Part shown: in pieces, positions 1-10,071 of the stretch
Numbering within the stretch: position 1 is the stretch's first letter
Layout of the letters: every line of letters starts with the position of its first letter
NCBI RefSeq assembly: GCF_008086045.1
Contig: NZ_VSEY01000028.1
Location: 62,001 to 126,000, forward strand
Direction of reading: 5' to 3'
Length of the DNA stretch: 64,000 nt
Origin: Nonomuraea sp. PA05
GTDB taxonomy: Bacteria > Actinomycetota > Actinomycetes > Streptosporangiales > Streptosporangiaceae
The notes under the pieces: generated by a model
Databases searched by the model: none
What the model saw: the letters and a program-made list of their open reading frames with translations, nothing else
Told to the model about the DNA's origin: nothing
Made by a program: the position numbers and the translations under genes

Positions 1-1037
<1,037 letters not shown>

Positions 1038-1260
1038 TTTATGTAAAGCTCCTCGCAGGTCTACCCCGGCGGCGCCGCCAGGAGGAGAGGCCGAGACAAA
1101 CTTCCCCGTTAGCCATCGTAGGCGGTTCCGCAACCAGACACAGCCACCGTGACGACGAGGGCGCAGAACCCGTCTGGGAGAATGGGTGTAAGGCAGAGGG
1201 TATGCCGGTGGAGAGCCGGCTCGCACCAATAGCGGGAAACCGGCAAAGGAAGGATTTGTC

Positions 1261-1521
1261 ATGGTTGAGGGGAAGAAGTCGGAGCATACGGAGAATCTCG
1301 GCAGCCACGGCGGGCGCGCGTCTTCGTGGCTCGCGGTGACCGTCATGCTGGTGGGAACCGTCCTGGCCGGCTTCGGCCTGACGGTCGCGAACTGGACGCT
1401 CGTCTGGATCGGCGCCGGGTTGTTCGTCGTCGGCGGCATCCTCGCCCTCGTCTTCGACATCTTCACCGACGTCGTCATCGACGCTCCGCGGGTGGGCATG
1501 CGCGCTGAGGATCACCGCTAG
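1261..1521 (+). CDS. Small two-helix membrane protein of the HGxxPAAW type
   Basis: This 86-residue protein has a hydrophilic start, an HGGRASSW motif near residue 20 and two hydrophobic helices (about 24-44 and 47-66), then a short acidic/basic tail. It resembles the small actinobacterial HGxxPAAW family, although PAAW is RASSW here, so the assignment is by pattern only. A strong AAGGAAGG ribosome binding site lies just before the ATG. It is divergent from secA and stands alone. Function is unknown; a membrane location is inferred from the helices. Confidence 0.8.
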   Translation: MVEGKKSEHTENLGSHGGRASSWLAVTVMLVGTVLAGFGLTVANWTLVWIGAGLFVVGGILALVFDIFTDVVIDAPRVGMRAEDHR

Positions 1522-1644
1522 ACCGCACGCTCAGACCACACGCTTTTCCGACGGCGGGCGCCCGGCCACGGGTGACCCGCCGTTCGCATGCCGGGAGCGT
1601 CCGAGCGCACCCCCACCAAATCGGCACGATCACCCGACGCCCGC

Positions 1645-1706
1645 CCGATTCTGCGGGTACGCCCGCCCGCCCGATTCTGTCGGTAAGCGCGGCCGATTCT
1701 GTCGGT
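1645..1706 (+). repeat. Three direct repeats CCGATTCTGYSGGT upstream of the YcaQ/AlkZ-like gene
   Basis: A 14-base element occurs at 1645, 1671 and 1693, with one variant base pair in the first copy. The copies are spaced 26 and 22 bases apart and end about 47 bases before the downstream start codon. Their placement suggests an operator for the next gene, but a minor repeat with no role is equally possible. Confidence 0.6.
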
Positions 1707-1753
1707 CCCCCTCGCTAGATTGCTCGCATGCATCGCCATACGGAGCCGCGGGC

Positions 1754-2944
1754 ATGACCGGCGTGACCGACCTGACCCCCGACGAAGCCCGCCGGATCAT
1801 CCTGCGCTCGCAGGGTTTCATCGGCGCCGACGCCCGCAAGGGCGGCGTGCACGCCATGCTGCGCAAGCTGGGCGCGATCCAGCTCGACACGATCTCGGTC
1901 CTGGCCCGCTCCCACGAACTGGTCGCCTACGCCCGCCTCGGCGCGGTGGGCCGCCCCAAGGTCGAACGCGCCTACTGGCACGACCCCGCCCAGAGCTTCG
2001 AGTACTGGTGCCACGCCGCCTGCATCCTGCCCATCGAGCACTGGCCGCTCTACTCCTTCCGCAGAAGGGCCTACCGCGAGCGCCGCTACCGGTGGCACGA
2101 GGTGCCCGACAACGTGGAGAAGCTGCTCGACCAGGTTCGCGAGTCGGGCCCGTTGACGACCTCCGACGTGGGCGGCGCCAAGAACGGCGGCCCCTGGTGG
2201 GACTGGTCCGACTCCAAGATCGGCCTGGAGTGGCTGCTCGACATCGGTGAGCTGGTGTGCAGCCGCCGCGTCGGCTGGCGCCGCGTCTACGACCTGGCCG
2301 AGCGCGTGGTTCCCGCCGACCTCCTGGCCGAGGACCTGTCCGACGAGGAGTGCATCGTACGGCTGGCCGGCGTGGCCGGGCGCGCCCTTGGCGTGGCCAA
2401 CCGCACCGACCTGCTCGACTTCCTGCGCCTCAGAGGCCGTTACGCGGCGATCCTCGACGAGGTCCTGCTCAGCGGCGCGGCCGGCCTGGTGCCCGTGGCC
2501 GTCGCCGGCTGGCCGGGCAAGAAGGGCCTGGCCAACGCCTGGGCATCACCCGAGGGGCTGGCGTCCGAGCTGCGCGGCCGGCACCGCACCACGCTGGTGT
2601 CGCCGTTCGACTCGCTCATCTGGCACCGGGAGCGCACGAAGCGGGTGTTCGGCTTCACCTACACGCTGGAGCTCTACGTTCCCAAGCACAAGCGGGTGCA
2701 CGGCTACTTCACGATGCCGGTGCTGGCCGGGGGGCGGCTGATCGGGCGGGTCGATCCGGCGCGAGAGGGGTCCACTCTGGTGGCCAGGCAGCTCAGCCTG
2801 GAGCCCGGCCTGTCGCCCGCCAAGTGGGGGGACGCGCTGAGCGAGGCTCTGTGGTCGGCGGCCGAGTGGGTGGGCTGCGACGCCGTCCGCGTTGAGCGCG
2901 CTGACCCGCCTGAGCTGCTCCCCCTCCTGAACGCGACCCCGTAG
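1754..2944 (+). CDS. Winged-helix DNA glycosylase-like protein (YcaQ/AlkZ family, DUF1006)
   Basis: A 396-residue protein of the HTH_42 winged-helix family, whose characterised members (E. coli YcaQ, Streptomyces AlkZ) are glycosylases that unhook DNA interstrand crosslinks or excise bulky alkyl adducts. The segment GAIQLDTISVLARSHELV carries the catalytic position as QLD, matching the QxD form of the YcaQ branch rather than the QxQ form of AlkZ. Further family features are the FEYWCHAACILP stretch near residue 80 and FDSLIWHRERTKRVFGF near residue 285. It is monocistronic, with three direct repeats upstream and a repeat-filled gap downstream. Family assignment is firm; the substrate is inferred. 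Confidence 0.9.
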   Translation: MTGVTDLTPDEARRIILRSQGFIGADARKGGVHAMLRKLGAIQLDTISVLARSHELVAYARLGAVGRPKVERAYWHDPAQSFEYWCHAACILPIEHWPLYSFRRRAYRERRYRWHEVPDNVEKLLDQVRESGPLTTSDVGGAKNGGPWWDWSDSKIGLEWLLDIGELVCSRRVGWRRVYDLAERVVPADLLAEDLSDEECIVRLAGVAGRALGVANRTDLLDFLRLRGRYAAILDEVLLSGAAGLVPVAVAGWPGKKGLANAWASPEGLASELRGRHRTTLVSPFDSLIWHRERTKRVFGFTYTLELYVPKHKRVHGYFTMPVLAGGRLIGRVDPAREGSTLVARQLSLEPGLSPAKWGDALSEALWSAAEWVGCDAVRVERADPPELLPLLNATP

Positions 2945-3490
2945 CACCGGGCTTCAGCGACCGTGGAGCTGACCCGCCGGTCGGAGACTGACCCGGCGGA
3001 CGGAGACTGGTCCAGCGGACGGAGACTGACCCGGCGGACGGAGACTGGTCCAGCGGTCGGAGGCTGGTCCGAGCCACGCGGCCCGCTCAGCCCACGCCGC
3101 TCAGGGTCGGCACGTGACGCCGCCCAGGCGCGGGTGGGCAGGTGACGCAACCTGGCGGCTCGGAGCTGCGCGCGTGGGCGCAGGGGCGTGGGCCCAGGGG
3201 CGTGGGCGCAGGGGCGTGGGCGCAGGGGCGTGGGCGCAGGGGCGTGGCGCGAGGGCGTGGCGCGAGGGCTTGCGCGGGACTGCGCACAGGGGAGAGACCG
3301 TCCGGGCGTCCTCGCAGGAAAGCCGCACCACTCACCAGCGCTCGTCCTCGCGAGAAAGCGCACCACCCACCAACGCCCGTCTTCGCAGGGAAAGCGCACC
3401 ACCCACCAGCGCTCGTCCTCGCAAGAAAGCCGCACCACCCACCAACGCCCCGCAACGAAAGCACCCAGCCCCCGCCACGGAGCGCGCAGA
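2945..3490. repeat. Gene-free gap made of three unrelated tandem-repeat arrays
   Basis: This 546-base gap between two convergent genes holds three arrays. First, six 19-base units (2963-3076, core CGGAGACTGACCCGGCGGA) alternate between a GACCC and a GGTCC form, so the true period is nearly 38. Second, about six 14-base units CGTGGGCGCAGGGG (3173-3268) decay at the end. Third, about four 36-base units (3308-3464) begin GTCCTCGCAGGAAAGC. No convincing gene occurs on either strand; open frames here are by-products of the repeats. Confidence 0.85.
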
Positions 3491-4189
3491 TCAGGTGATC
3501 TCGAGCATGCGCTCCCGCACCGCGTAAACCACAGCCTCCATCCGCGAGTGCAGCTGCAACTTGTCGAGGATGTTCCGCACGTGGTTCTTCACGGTGTTCT
3601 CGGAGATGAAGAGCTGCTTGGCGATCTCCCGGTTGTTCATGCCCTTGGCGACCAGCCGCAGCACCTCCATCTCCCGGTCGGTCAGCCGCGGGACCGGAAG
3701 CTGGGGCGGGCGCTCGGCTTCCTTGCGGCTCATGTTGGCGAACTCGCTGATGAGCTTGGCCGCCATCGCCGGGTTGATTAACGACTGGCCCTCGTGCACG
3801 CCGCGCACCGCGGCCGGGACGTCGTTGATCTGGACGTCCTTCAGCAGGTAGCCGGTGGCTCCCGCCTTGATGGCCTCGAAGAGATCTTCTTCCTCGTCGC
3901 TCACCGTCAGCATGATGATGCGGGTGCTCGGGACGGAGGCCTTGATGCCTTTGGTCGCCTCGATCCCGTCCTGCCGGGGCATGCGCACGTCCATGAGGGC
4001 GACGTCAGGCATGAGGCGATCGGCCAGTTCGACCGCCTCCTGCCCGTCGCTCGCCTCACCGACCACCTCGATGTCAGGCTCGGCAGCCAGCGCCAGCGCC
4101 AGGCTCCGCCGGATCAGCTCGTGATCGTCGACGATCAGCACGCGGATCGGCTCGCTCGCCTGAGCGCGGGCCTCGCCGGACTCGGTCAC
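3491..4189 (-). CDS. NarL/FixJ-type response regulator (orphan)
   Basis: This 232-residue regulator has a receiver domain (about 16-135) with the acidic pair in VDDHE, phosphoacceptor Asp67 in ALMDVRM and a Lys in LLKDV. A LuxR-type helix-turn-helix follows (about 165-228, LTDREMEVLRLVAKGMNNREIA). No histidine kinase gene is adjacent, so it is an orphan here. The same regulator beside hpf, comF, lpqB and mtrAB is conserved in actinobacteria. A TTA leucine codon sits in the QSLINP segment, which is unusual at this GC content. Its targets cannot be read from the sequence. Confidence 0.93.
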   Translation of the reverse strand: MTESGEARAQASEPIRVLIVDDHELIRRSLALALAAEPDIEVVGEASDGQEAVELADRLMPDVALMDVRMPRQDGIEATKGIKASVPSTRIIMLTVSDEEEDLFEAIKAGATGYLLKDVQINDVPAAVRGVHEGQSLINPAMAAKLISEFANMSRKEAERPPQLPVPRLTDREMEVLRLVAKGMNNREIAKQLFISENTVKNHVRNILDKLQLHSRMEAVVYAVRERMLEIT

Positions 4190-4391
4190 GAAGCCTCCTT
4201 GGTGTGCTTCGTGACGACCAGCCTCGTGACGGGCAGCCTCGCGCCTGCCGTTGCCTCGCTTCGCTCGCTCATCCCTACCTGACTGAGCTCGCTCACGTCT
4301 CCTCCTCGTCGGGGGGCCAGAGCCGTCTGAACCGCCATGATGGCATGTACCCGCGGTTCTCGGGTGGTCGAGAAGATCTTTTAGCGCGCGA

Positions 4392-5060
4392 TCAGGGCTC
4401 TATGAGCCGCAACACGCCGTAGTTGTAGCCGCGTCTGTTGTAAACGACGCACGGCTGGCCGCTCTCCTTGTCACGGAACAGGTAGAAGTCGTGTCCTACC
4501 AGCTCCATCTCCAGCAGGGCCTGGTCGATGGTCATGGGTTCGGCTCGGTGGAACTTCTCCCGGACGATGAGCGGGCCGTCGCCGTCCATCTCGATCGGGA
4601 CGATGTCGTCATAGAGCTGGTCGCTCTTCTGCTGCAGCTCGTCCTCGTCGGGTTCGGCCTGTTTGGGGACGTCGGGCTGCTTGAGTGGCGCCAGATCGGC
4701 GGCGTCAGGGAGCGTCGCGGTGATCTCTGCCACCGAGGGTGGGCAGTGGTTGCCGTGGTGCACCTTGCGTCGGTCGGCCAGCCTCCTGAGGCGGCCTTCC
4801 AGTTTGTCGAGGGCTAGATCGAGGGCTGCGAATCGGTCGTCGGCCGAGGCCTCGGCGCGGATGGCCGGCCCTCGGGAGTGAATGGTGAGCTCGACGCGCT
4901 CGCGCTGTCCGGCGAGGCGCGGATTACGCTCTTTCGACACCTCCACATCAACTCGGATGAGTTTGTTGTCCAGACGTTCGATCCTGGCCAGCTTGGTCGT
5001 CACGTGGTCTCGGAACCGATCACTTACTCCTGTGTGCCGGCCCTTGACGATGATGTCCAT
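4392..5060 (-). CDS. hpf: Long-form ribosome hibernation promoting factor
   Basis: HPF binds the 30S subunit in stationary phase and, in its long form, drives 100S ribosome dimers. The 222-residue length fits the long form. The N-terminal S30AE domain (1-100, starting MDIIVKGRHTGVSDRFRDHV) is followed by an acidic linker and the C-terminal dimerisation domain (about 165-222). That domain carries the expected EKFHRAEPMTIDQALLEMEL and FYLFRDKESG stretches. It lies between comF and the orphan response regulator on the same strand, a conserved arrangement. The 630-base upstream gap suggests its own promoter. Confidence 0.97.
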   Translation of the reverse strand: MDIIVKGRHTGVSDRFRDHVTTKLARIERLDNKLIRVDVEVSKERNPRLAGQRERVELTIHSRGPAIRAEASADDRFAALDLALDKLEGRLRRLADRRKVHHGNHCPPSVAEITATLPDAADLAPLKQPDVPKQAEPDEDELQQKSDQLYDDIVPIEMDGDGPLIVREKFHRAEPMTIDQALLEMELVGHDFYLFRDKESGQPCVVYNRRGYNYGVLRLIEP

Positions 5061-5690
5061 GCAACAGCCCCCCTTCGGTCTAACGACTGAGCAAGAGCGC
5101 CCGACGACGACGTGCGCGTCGGACGGGGTCTTCTGGCTGCCTTCCTGTCACGGTTACCCTCTTCCGACATTGCGCCACCGGGAACTCGGAAGGCACCCGC
5201 CCGGCCGACCTGGTCTTCGACCCCACATCCGCCTGCTGAGGATTTCGCAGCTCTGTTGCCACTACTGCCCTTCTCTTCTGACGGGGGACATCTGGACCCC
5301 CGGGAAGGCAGGACTTACCCCTAAGCCGCACCGTGATCGGTCGACAAAGAGTCGCCTTACGTGGACCGTTTTGCCTGCGGCTGGCATCGGCTAGCAGAGC
5401 CGGGGACCCCGACCCTGCGCAACCACGGACCCGAACGGGTGCCATGTAGGAACGCTATCCGCATCCAGCACGAATGTCAGCCGGGCCCTCGCCGGGAGGA
5501 TCACGGTCCGTGATGTCGACCTGGTGGGTAAGCGCATTCCGGTGCCCCATTTAACCGATCGGCAACCCTTATGCGTGCGGGGCTCCCGCTCACTGAGCAG
5601 TGCGGGTACCCGTCTAGGGGAAGTGACATGTGACCTCCTGGCTAGGATCCCGATTTGGATCTTTCTTTACCCAACGTGACCATGACGATT
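5061..5690. other. 630-base intergenic region upstream of hpf and downstream of comF
   Basis: I find no credible gene on either strand. It must hold the hpf promoter and the end of the comF transcript. Visible structure includes a perfect palindrome ATCACGG-T-CCGTGAT at 5500-5514 and an imperfect hairpin at 5585-5606 (CCCG-ct-CACT, GAGC loop, AGTG-CGGG). The latter could help end comF transcription, but no clear T-tract follows. A small non-coding RNA cannot be excluded. Confidence 0.5.
5500..5514. promoter_or_regulatory. Perfect 7+1+7 palindrome in the hpf upstream region
   Basis: ATCACGG-T-CCGTGAT is a perfect inverted repeat with a one-base centre, about 440 bases upstream of the hpf start. 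The symmetry suits a dimeric DNA-binding protein or a DNA-modification target. No matching second copy was noticed in the window. Confidence 0.4.
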
Positions 5691-6374
5691 TCAAGATCTT
5701 CGGCGTGTCGCGCCCGCCGTCGCCGCCAGCGGCACCGCGATACCCGCAGCTCGCAGGGCCCGGGCGGCCTCGGCGAGGGTGGCGCCGGTCGTCACGATGT
5801 CGTCCAGGAGCACGGCAACGGGCGCTGGCGGCCCGTTCGCGGCGGGTAGGACCTGGAGTGACCCTGCGAGGTTGACGGCTCTCAGAGAGCGACTCAGGCC
5901 CGCCTGGTCGGCCACCCGCCTGGTCTGGCCCAGCCCGGCCCACACCTCGGCCCCCGCCCCGAGCGCCCGCAGCCTGGCGGCCACCAGCACGGCCAGCCTT
6001 CCCACCGGGTCGTGGCCTCTGCCCCGGATGCTCCTGCGGGCACTGGGGACCGGGACGACGGCGAACCGGCCGCTCGCCCAACCCCCGAGCGCCACCAGGG
6101 CCGTGCGGGTCAGCGCCTCTGCCAGCACCCCGGCCAGTGCCACGGCTCCCCGCTCCTTGTACGCCACGATCATCCGCCGCACGGCGCCCTCGTACGACGC
6201 CGCCGACCAGCAATCGGGCAGGCCGGGTGGGCTCGGGACGGGGCCGCGCCTGGCGGGGGCGCGGGTGAGGGACTCGAAGCAGCGGGGACAGCACGACGCC
6301 CCCTTGGCGCCGCAGCCGGCGCAGGTGGGGGGAAGGACGAGGTCCAGGACGACGTTCAGCACGGGCCTCAGCAT
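5691..6374 (-). CDS. comF: ComF-family phosphoribosyltransferase
   Basis: A 227-residue ComF-family protein: an N-terminal zinc-ribbon (CAGCGAKGASCCPRC, about 17-31) and a phosphoribosyltransferase domain ending in VLLDDIVTTGATLAEAARAL, the PRPP-binding loop. ComF proteins assist DNA uptake in competent bacteria; the role in actinomycetes is unclear. The frame stays open 68 codons further upstream, but only because a 13-base tandem repeat has no stop there. I therefore start at the ATG before LRPVLNVVLDLVLPPTCAGC; a GTG four codons upstream is an alternative. It sits downstream of lpqB across the repeat gap. Confidence 0.9.
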   Translation of the reverse strand: MLRPVLNVVLDLVLPPTCAGCGAKGASCCPRCFESLTRAPARRGPVPSPPGLPDCWSAASYEGAVRRMIVAYKERGAVALAGVLAEALTRTALVALGGWASGRFAVVPVPSARRSIRGRGHDPVGRLAVLVAARLRALGAGAEVWAGLGQTRRVADQAGLSRSLRAVNLAGSLQVLPAANGPPAPVAVLLDDIVTTGATLAEAARALRAAGIAVPLAATAGATRRRS

Positions 6375-6425
6375 GCCGGTCGCCACTGACAGTTTCCGAG
6401 CGGTGACGAAGAGCAGTGATGAGGA

Positions 6426-6581
6426 GCGGTTGCGAAGAGCGGTTGCGAAGAGCGGTTGCGAAGAGCGGTTGCGAAGAGCGGTTGCGAAGGGCGGTGGAGA
6501 CGCGCGGTTGCGAAGAGCCGTGGAGACGCGCGATGGAGACACACGATGGAGACACGCGATGGAGACGCGCGAGGGCAATGA
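6426..6581 (+). repeat. Tandem array of about twelve 13-base units between lpqB and comF
   Basis: Two related unit types occur, GCGGTTGCGAAGA (units from 6426, with near-identical copies to 6490 and one at 6504) and GCGRTGGAGACRC (6491, 6517, 6530, 6543, 6556). Because 13 is not a multiple of three and the units lack stops, the array creates long spurious open frames on both strands, including a false extension of comF. Confidence 0.85.
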
Positions 6582-6590
6582 GCGCGGGAG

Positions 6591-8318
6591 TCAGCCCAGC
6601 GGGAACACCGGCGTCCCGGCGTCGGTCTCGACCTTGACGTCCCAGCTCTGCCGATCCTGGCTCAACGCCACCAACTTGGTCCCGTTCCCGGTCGTGACGT
6701 CGGCCAGCACCTGATCCTGGAACGCCGCCACCGACTCCAGCCGATCCTTCAACGGCACGCCCGTGGTCTCCCCGTCCCCCACGTTGATCTCGTTGAGCGT
6801 CTGCCCCGCCGTCCCCTGCACCAGCACGAGCAGGCGCTCGTCGTCCAGCCATGCGATGTCGCGGATCTCGTTGCCGGTCTCCGTCGTGGTCAGACTCTGC
6901 AGGTTGGCCAGCTTCGTCCCCGCCTCGCCGGTCAGCGCGCCGATCTGGACGGTGTTCTCGCCGGTGGTCACCGCCACCCGCACCCCGTCCCTGGCGATCC
7001 TGAACTGGTTGACGTCCAGCTTGTCGAGCTCGCCCGGCACCTCGACGGGCTCCACGCGCGTCCTGGCCGGGTCGTACTTGAGCAGCACGCCGTTCTTGCC
7101 GTCGTAGGTCCACAGGGACCCGTCCCTGTTCCAGGTGGGCGGGGTCAGGTCGGTGCCCTGGATGACCTCCTGCCAGGCCGCCTCGGGGGCGAGCCCGGCG
7201 ACCGAGATGCCGGTCGAGGTGCGGGCGGCGATGAGCGGGTTGGGGCCGGCGGAGACGGCGAAGTGGCTGTAGCCCTCGCGCTGCTCGCCCGCCGCGCCCG
7301 CCACGGCGCCTCCCGCGCCGTCCTTGGTCAGGTAGTGGACGGCGCCCTTGTCGACGTAGTACGCGCTGTCGCCGACCTCGTCGTCCAGCCACTGGTCGTC
7401 GGAGTCGGGCCGGTCGACGGTGTAGGCCTCGCCGTCCACCAGGATCTCGATGATGCGGCCCTTGGCGATCTCGTTCTTGTTGAGGCTGTTCCTGATCTGG
7501 CCCCTGAGGGTCTCCTCGGCGCTCAGGTCGAGCGTGTCGAGCGGCCCGGAGAGGTTGATGATCACGCGGTCCTCGCCGGCCCTGATCGACTCGATCTTGG
7601 TGTCGGCGGGGAGGCTGGAGGTGACGGCGCCGCGCAGGGCCTCTGTCGGCGGCTTGAGCAGGCGTTCGAGCACGGTCTGCGCGAATGTCTCCGTCGTGTT
7701 GAGCCGCAGGCGCACCCGGTCGACGACGAGCCGGTCCTGGGTGCTGCGGTTGACGTAGTAGAGGTTGGTCGGCCGGTACGCGCGCGCCACGTCCGACTCG
7801 GTGAGCACGAGCCCGGCGGGCAGGTTGCTGACGCGGTACCCCTCCGGCATCTTGACCAGCTCGAACGGCCGCTCCCACGGCCCGGCCGTCGGCTTGTACG
7901 AGTCGTCCTCGTTGATGAGGGCCACCCAGTTCCCCTTGAGCCCGACCTTCATCGCGGTCTCGGACTCGCGCGGCGGCGGCACCCCCACCTCGTACGCGTC
8001 CTGGATCACCGTCACGGGCCCGGCCGCCGACCACTTGGCCCGCGCCTCGGCCGTCAGGTACTTGGGCAGGATCGACGGGTCGTCGGCGTAGGCGGCCATG
8101 GCGGCCTGCAAGCCTCTGACGGTGTCCTCGACGCCCCATCCGGGCTGCGGCGGGATGGCGATCATGCGCTGGAACGGCTTGTTGAGCGGGTCGCCGGCGC
8201 CCTGGTCGTTGCCGACGGTGTACGGGCCGGTCACGGGGATGACGGTGCAGCCCGAGCCGCCGAACGCCGCCGCGGCCACCATCGCCAGCGCCGCGGCGAC
8301 GCGCCTACTCCTCGTCAT
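6591..8318 (-). CDS. lpqB: Lipoprotein LpqB, accessory protein of MtrAB
   Basis: LpqB is an exported lipoprotein that, in mycobacteria, interacts with the MtrB sensor and modulates MtrAB signalling. This 575-residue copy has a signal peptide ending in lipobox GGSGC (Cys24), an N-terminal domain and a GerMN-like domain (about 195-290). The C-terminal half looks like a beta-propeller (for example RDGSLWTYDGKNGVLLKYD). Its start overlaps the end of mtrB by 14 bases, indicating translational coupling in mtrA-mtrB-lpqB. It should be anchored on the outer face of the membrane. Confidence 0.96.
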   Translation of the reverse strand: MTRSRRVAAALAMVAAAAFGGSGCTVIPVTGPYTVGNDQGAGDPLNKPFQRMIAIPPQPGWGVEDTVRGLQAAMAAYADDPSILPKYLTAEARAKWSAAGPVTVIQDAYEVGVPPPRESETAMKVGLKGNWVALINEDDSYKPTAGPWERPFELVKMPEGYRVSNLPAGLVLTESDVARAYRPTNLYYVNRSTQDRLVVDRVRLRLNTTETFAQTVLERLLKPPTEALRGAVTSSLPADTKIESIRAGEDRVIINLSGPLDTLDLSAEETLRGQIRNSLNKNEIAKGRIIEILVDGEAYTVDRPDSDDQWLDDEVGDSAYYVDKGAVHYLTKDGAGGAVAGAAGEQREGYSHFAVSAGPNPLIAARTSTGISVAGLAPEAAWQEVIQGTDLTPPTWNRDGSLWTYDGKNGVLLKYDPARTRVEPVEVPGELDKLDVNQFRIARDGVRVAVTTGENTVQIGALTGEAGTKLANLQSLTTTETGNEIRDIAWLDDERLLVLVQGTAGQTLNEINVGDGETTGVPLKDRLESVAAFQDQVLADVTTGNGTKLVALSQDRQSWDVKVETDAGTPVFPLG

Positions 8319-10053
8319 GCTCGGCTCCGTCCCCGGAGGCGGGCAGCAGGACGGGCGTCATCGCCGTCCGCCAGGTGCGGCGCATCTCGATCTCGGGCGG
8401 CACCAGCGACAGCGGCGAGCCCTTGAGATCCACGCCCGCGCTCCTCGGCAGCGTGAGCCTGAACTGGGAGCCCTCGCCCGGCTGCCCCCACGCCTGGAGC
8501 CAGCCGCCGTGCAGGGTGGCGTCCTCGCGGGAGATGGCCAGGCCGAGCCCGGTGCCGCCGATGGTCCTGGCGCGGGACGGGTCGGCCCGCCAGAAGCGGT
8601 CGAAGACCATGGTGTCCTCGCCCGCCTTGAGCCCGATCCCGTGGTCGCGCACGGCGACGGCCACGGCGTCGCGGTCGGCGCCCACGGTGACGACGATGTC
8701 GCGGCCCTCCCCGTGCTCGATGGCGTTGAACAGCAGGTTGCGCAGGATGCGCTCGACCCGCCTGTTGTCGATCTCGGCCACGCAGGGCTCGTTGGGCAGC
8801 CTCAGCTCGAAGCGGGTGCCGTGCCGCTCGGCCAGCGCCTCGGAGTCGCCGATGGCGCGCAGCACGACGTCGCGGATGTCCACGGGTTCGAGGTCGAGCG
8901 TGGCGGCTCCGGCGTCGTAGCGGCTGATCTCCAGCAGGTCGGCGAGCATCGACTCGAACCGTTCGAGCTGGGCCTGCATCAGCTCGGCCGAGCGGGCGGC
9001 CATCGGCTCGAAGTCCTCGCGGGCGTCGTAGAGCAGGTCGGCGGCCATGCGGACGGTCGTCAGCGGCGTGCGCAGCTCGTGCGAGACGTCGGAGACGAAC
9101 TGCCGCTGCACCTGGGACAGCTCCTCGAGCTGGTGGATCTTGAGCGCCAGGTTGGCGGCCATCTCGTTGAACGAGTTCGCCAGGCGGGCCAGGTCGTCCT
9201 CGCCGCGCACCTTGAGCCGCTCGTCCAGTCTGCCGGAGGCCAGCCGCTCGGCGGCCTGGCGCGCGAGGCGGACGGGCGAGACGACCTGGCGGGCGACGAG
9301 GTAGGCGATGGCGGCCAGCAGCAGCACGAGCCCGAGCCCGACCACGACGATGGCCAGCCGGACGTTGGACAGCAGCTCCTCTTCCTCGTCGAACGGGAAG
9401 AAGTGGTAGACCTCGTAGGTGCGGCCGTTGGTGGGCAGGTGCACGATGCCGCCGACCACGTACGTCAGCCTGGGCTGGCTCTGCCCCCGGAAGGTGATCA
9501 CCTGCGTGAAGCCGGTGACCTTGTCCCACTTGTACTCGCGGATGTTGCGCTGCAGCGTCATCCGGAGCGTGAGCGGCACGTCGGCGGGCACCACGCTGCC
9601 GGACGCCCGCGACTGGCCGGGGGTCGTCAGGTTGAGCACCAGCACCTCGTAGCGCTTCTCCGAGCCGTTCTCGCCGGAGCCGGTGACGGTGTTCATGACC
9701 TCGTCGAGCAGGTTGCCCCCGCCCTGCTCGACGCCGTCGGCCTGCTTGGCGGAGTCGTCGGTCTCGGGGGTCAGCGCGTCGAGTATCTGCAGCCGGTCGG
9801 CGGACGCCTCGCTGGCGGCGGAACGCTGGCTGCTGTCCACGACCGACTTGTTGATCTGCTGGAACAGGAACGTGCCGAGCACGACCACCACGATCACGGA
9901 GATCACCAGCGTGCTGGTGACCACCTGGAGGTGCAGTGAGCGCCGCCAGACGCTGCGTATCCTGCCCGCCGCACGCAGAAGCCGCCGGCGGACGCCGCCG
10001 AGAATCTGGCGGAACGTCCGTCTGCGGGTTCTCTTCTTCTTCGTCGGGGGCAC
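8305..10053 (-). CDS. mtrB: Sensor histidine kinase MtrB
   Basis: MtrB is the membrane kinase/phosphatase of the essential MtrAB system that links cell division and envelope control to growth. The 582 residues contain a basic N-terminus, transmembrane helix 1 (about 46-66), a large extracellular region, transmembrane helix 2 (about 230-250) and a HAMP domain. The DHp domain follows with the phospho-His motif FVSDVSHELRTPLTTVRM. The ATPase has N-box LLFNAIEHGEGRD, G1 DHGIGL and G2 GGTGLGLAI. It is 18 bases from mtrA and overlaps lpqB. Confidence 0.97.
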   Translation of the reverse strand: MPPTKKKRTRRRTFRQILGGVRRRLLRAAGRIRSVWRRSLHLQVVTSTLVISVIVVVVLGTFLFQQINKSVVDSSQRSAASEASADRLQILDALTPETDDSAKQADGVEQGGGNLLDEVMNTVTGSGENGSEKRYEVLVLNLTTPGQSRASGSVVPADVPLTLRMTLQRNIREYKWDKVTGFTQVITFRGQSQPRLTYVVGGIVHLPTNGRTYEVYHFFPFDEEEELLSNVRLAIVVVGLGLVLLLAAIAYLVARQVVSPVRLARQAAERLASGRLDERLKVRGEDDLARLANSFNEMAANLALKIHQLEELSQVQRQFVSDVSHELRTPLTTVRMAADLLYDAREDFEPMAARSAELMQAQLERFESMLADLLEISRYDAGAATLDLEPVDIRDVVLRAIGDSEALAERHGTRFELRLPNEPCVAEIDNRRVERILRNLLFNAIEHGEGRDIVVTVGADRDAVAVAVRDHGIGLKAGEDTMVFDRFWRADPSRARTIGGTGLGLAISREDATLHGGWLQAWGQPGEGSQFRLTLPRSAGVDLKGSPLSLVPPEIEMRRTWRTAMTPVLLPASGDGAEHDEE

Positions 10054-10071
10054 GGCGGGGCGGGGCGAGGG

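Noticed and set aside
3308..3464. CRISPR-like look of the 36-base repeats
   Set aside because: Units follow each other without unique spacers, differ in length by a base, and no cas gene is near.
6375..6578. Extended ComF N-terminus with RNRSS repeats
   Set aside because: The extension is encoded only by the 13-base intergenic repeat array and is not part of the ComF family.
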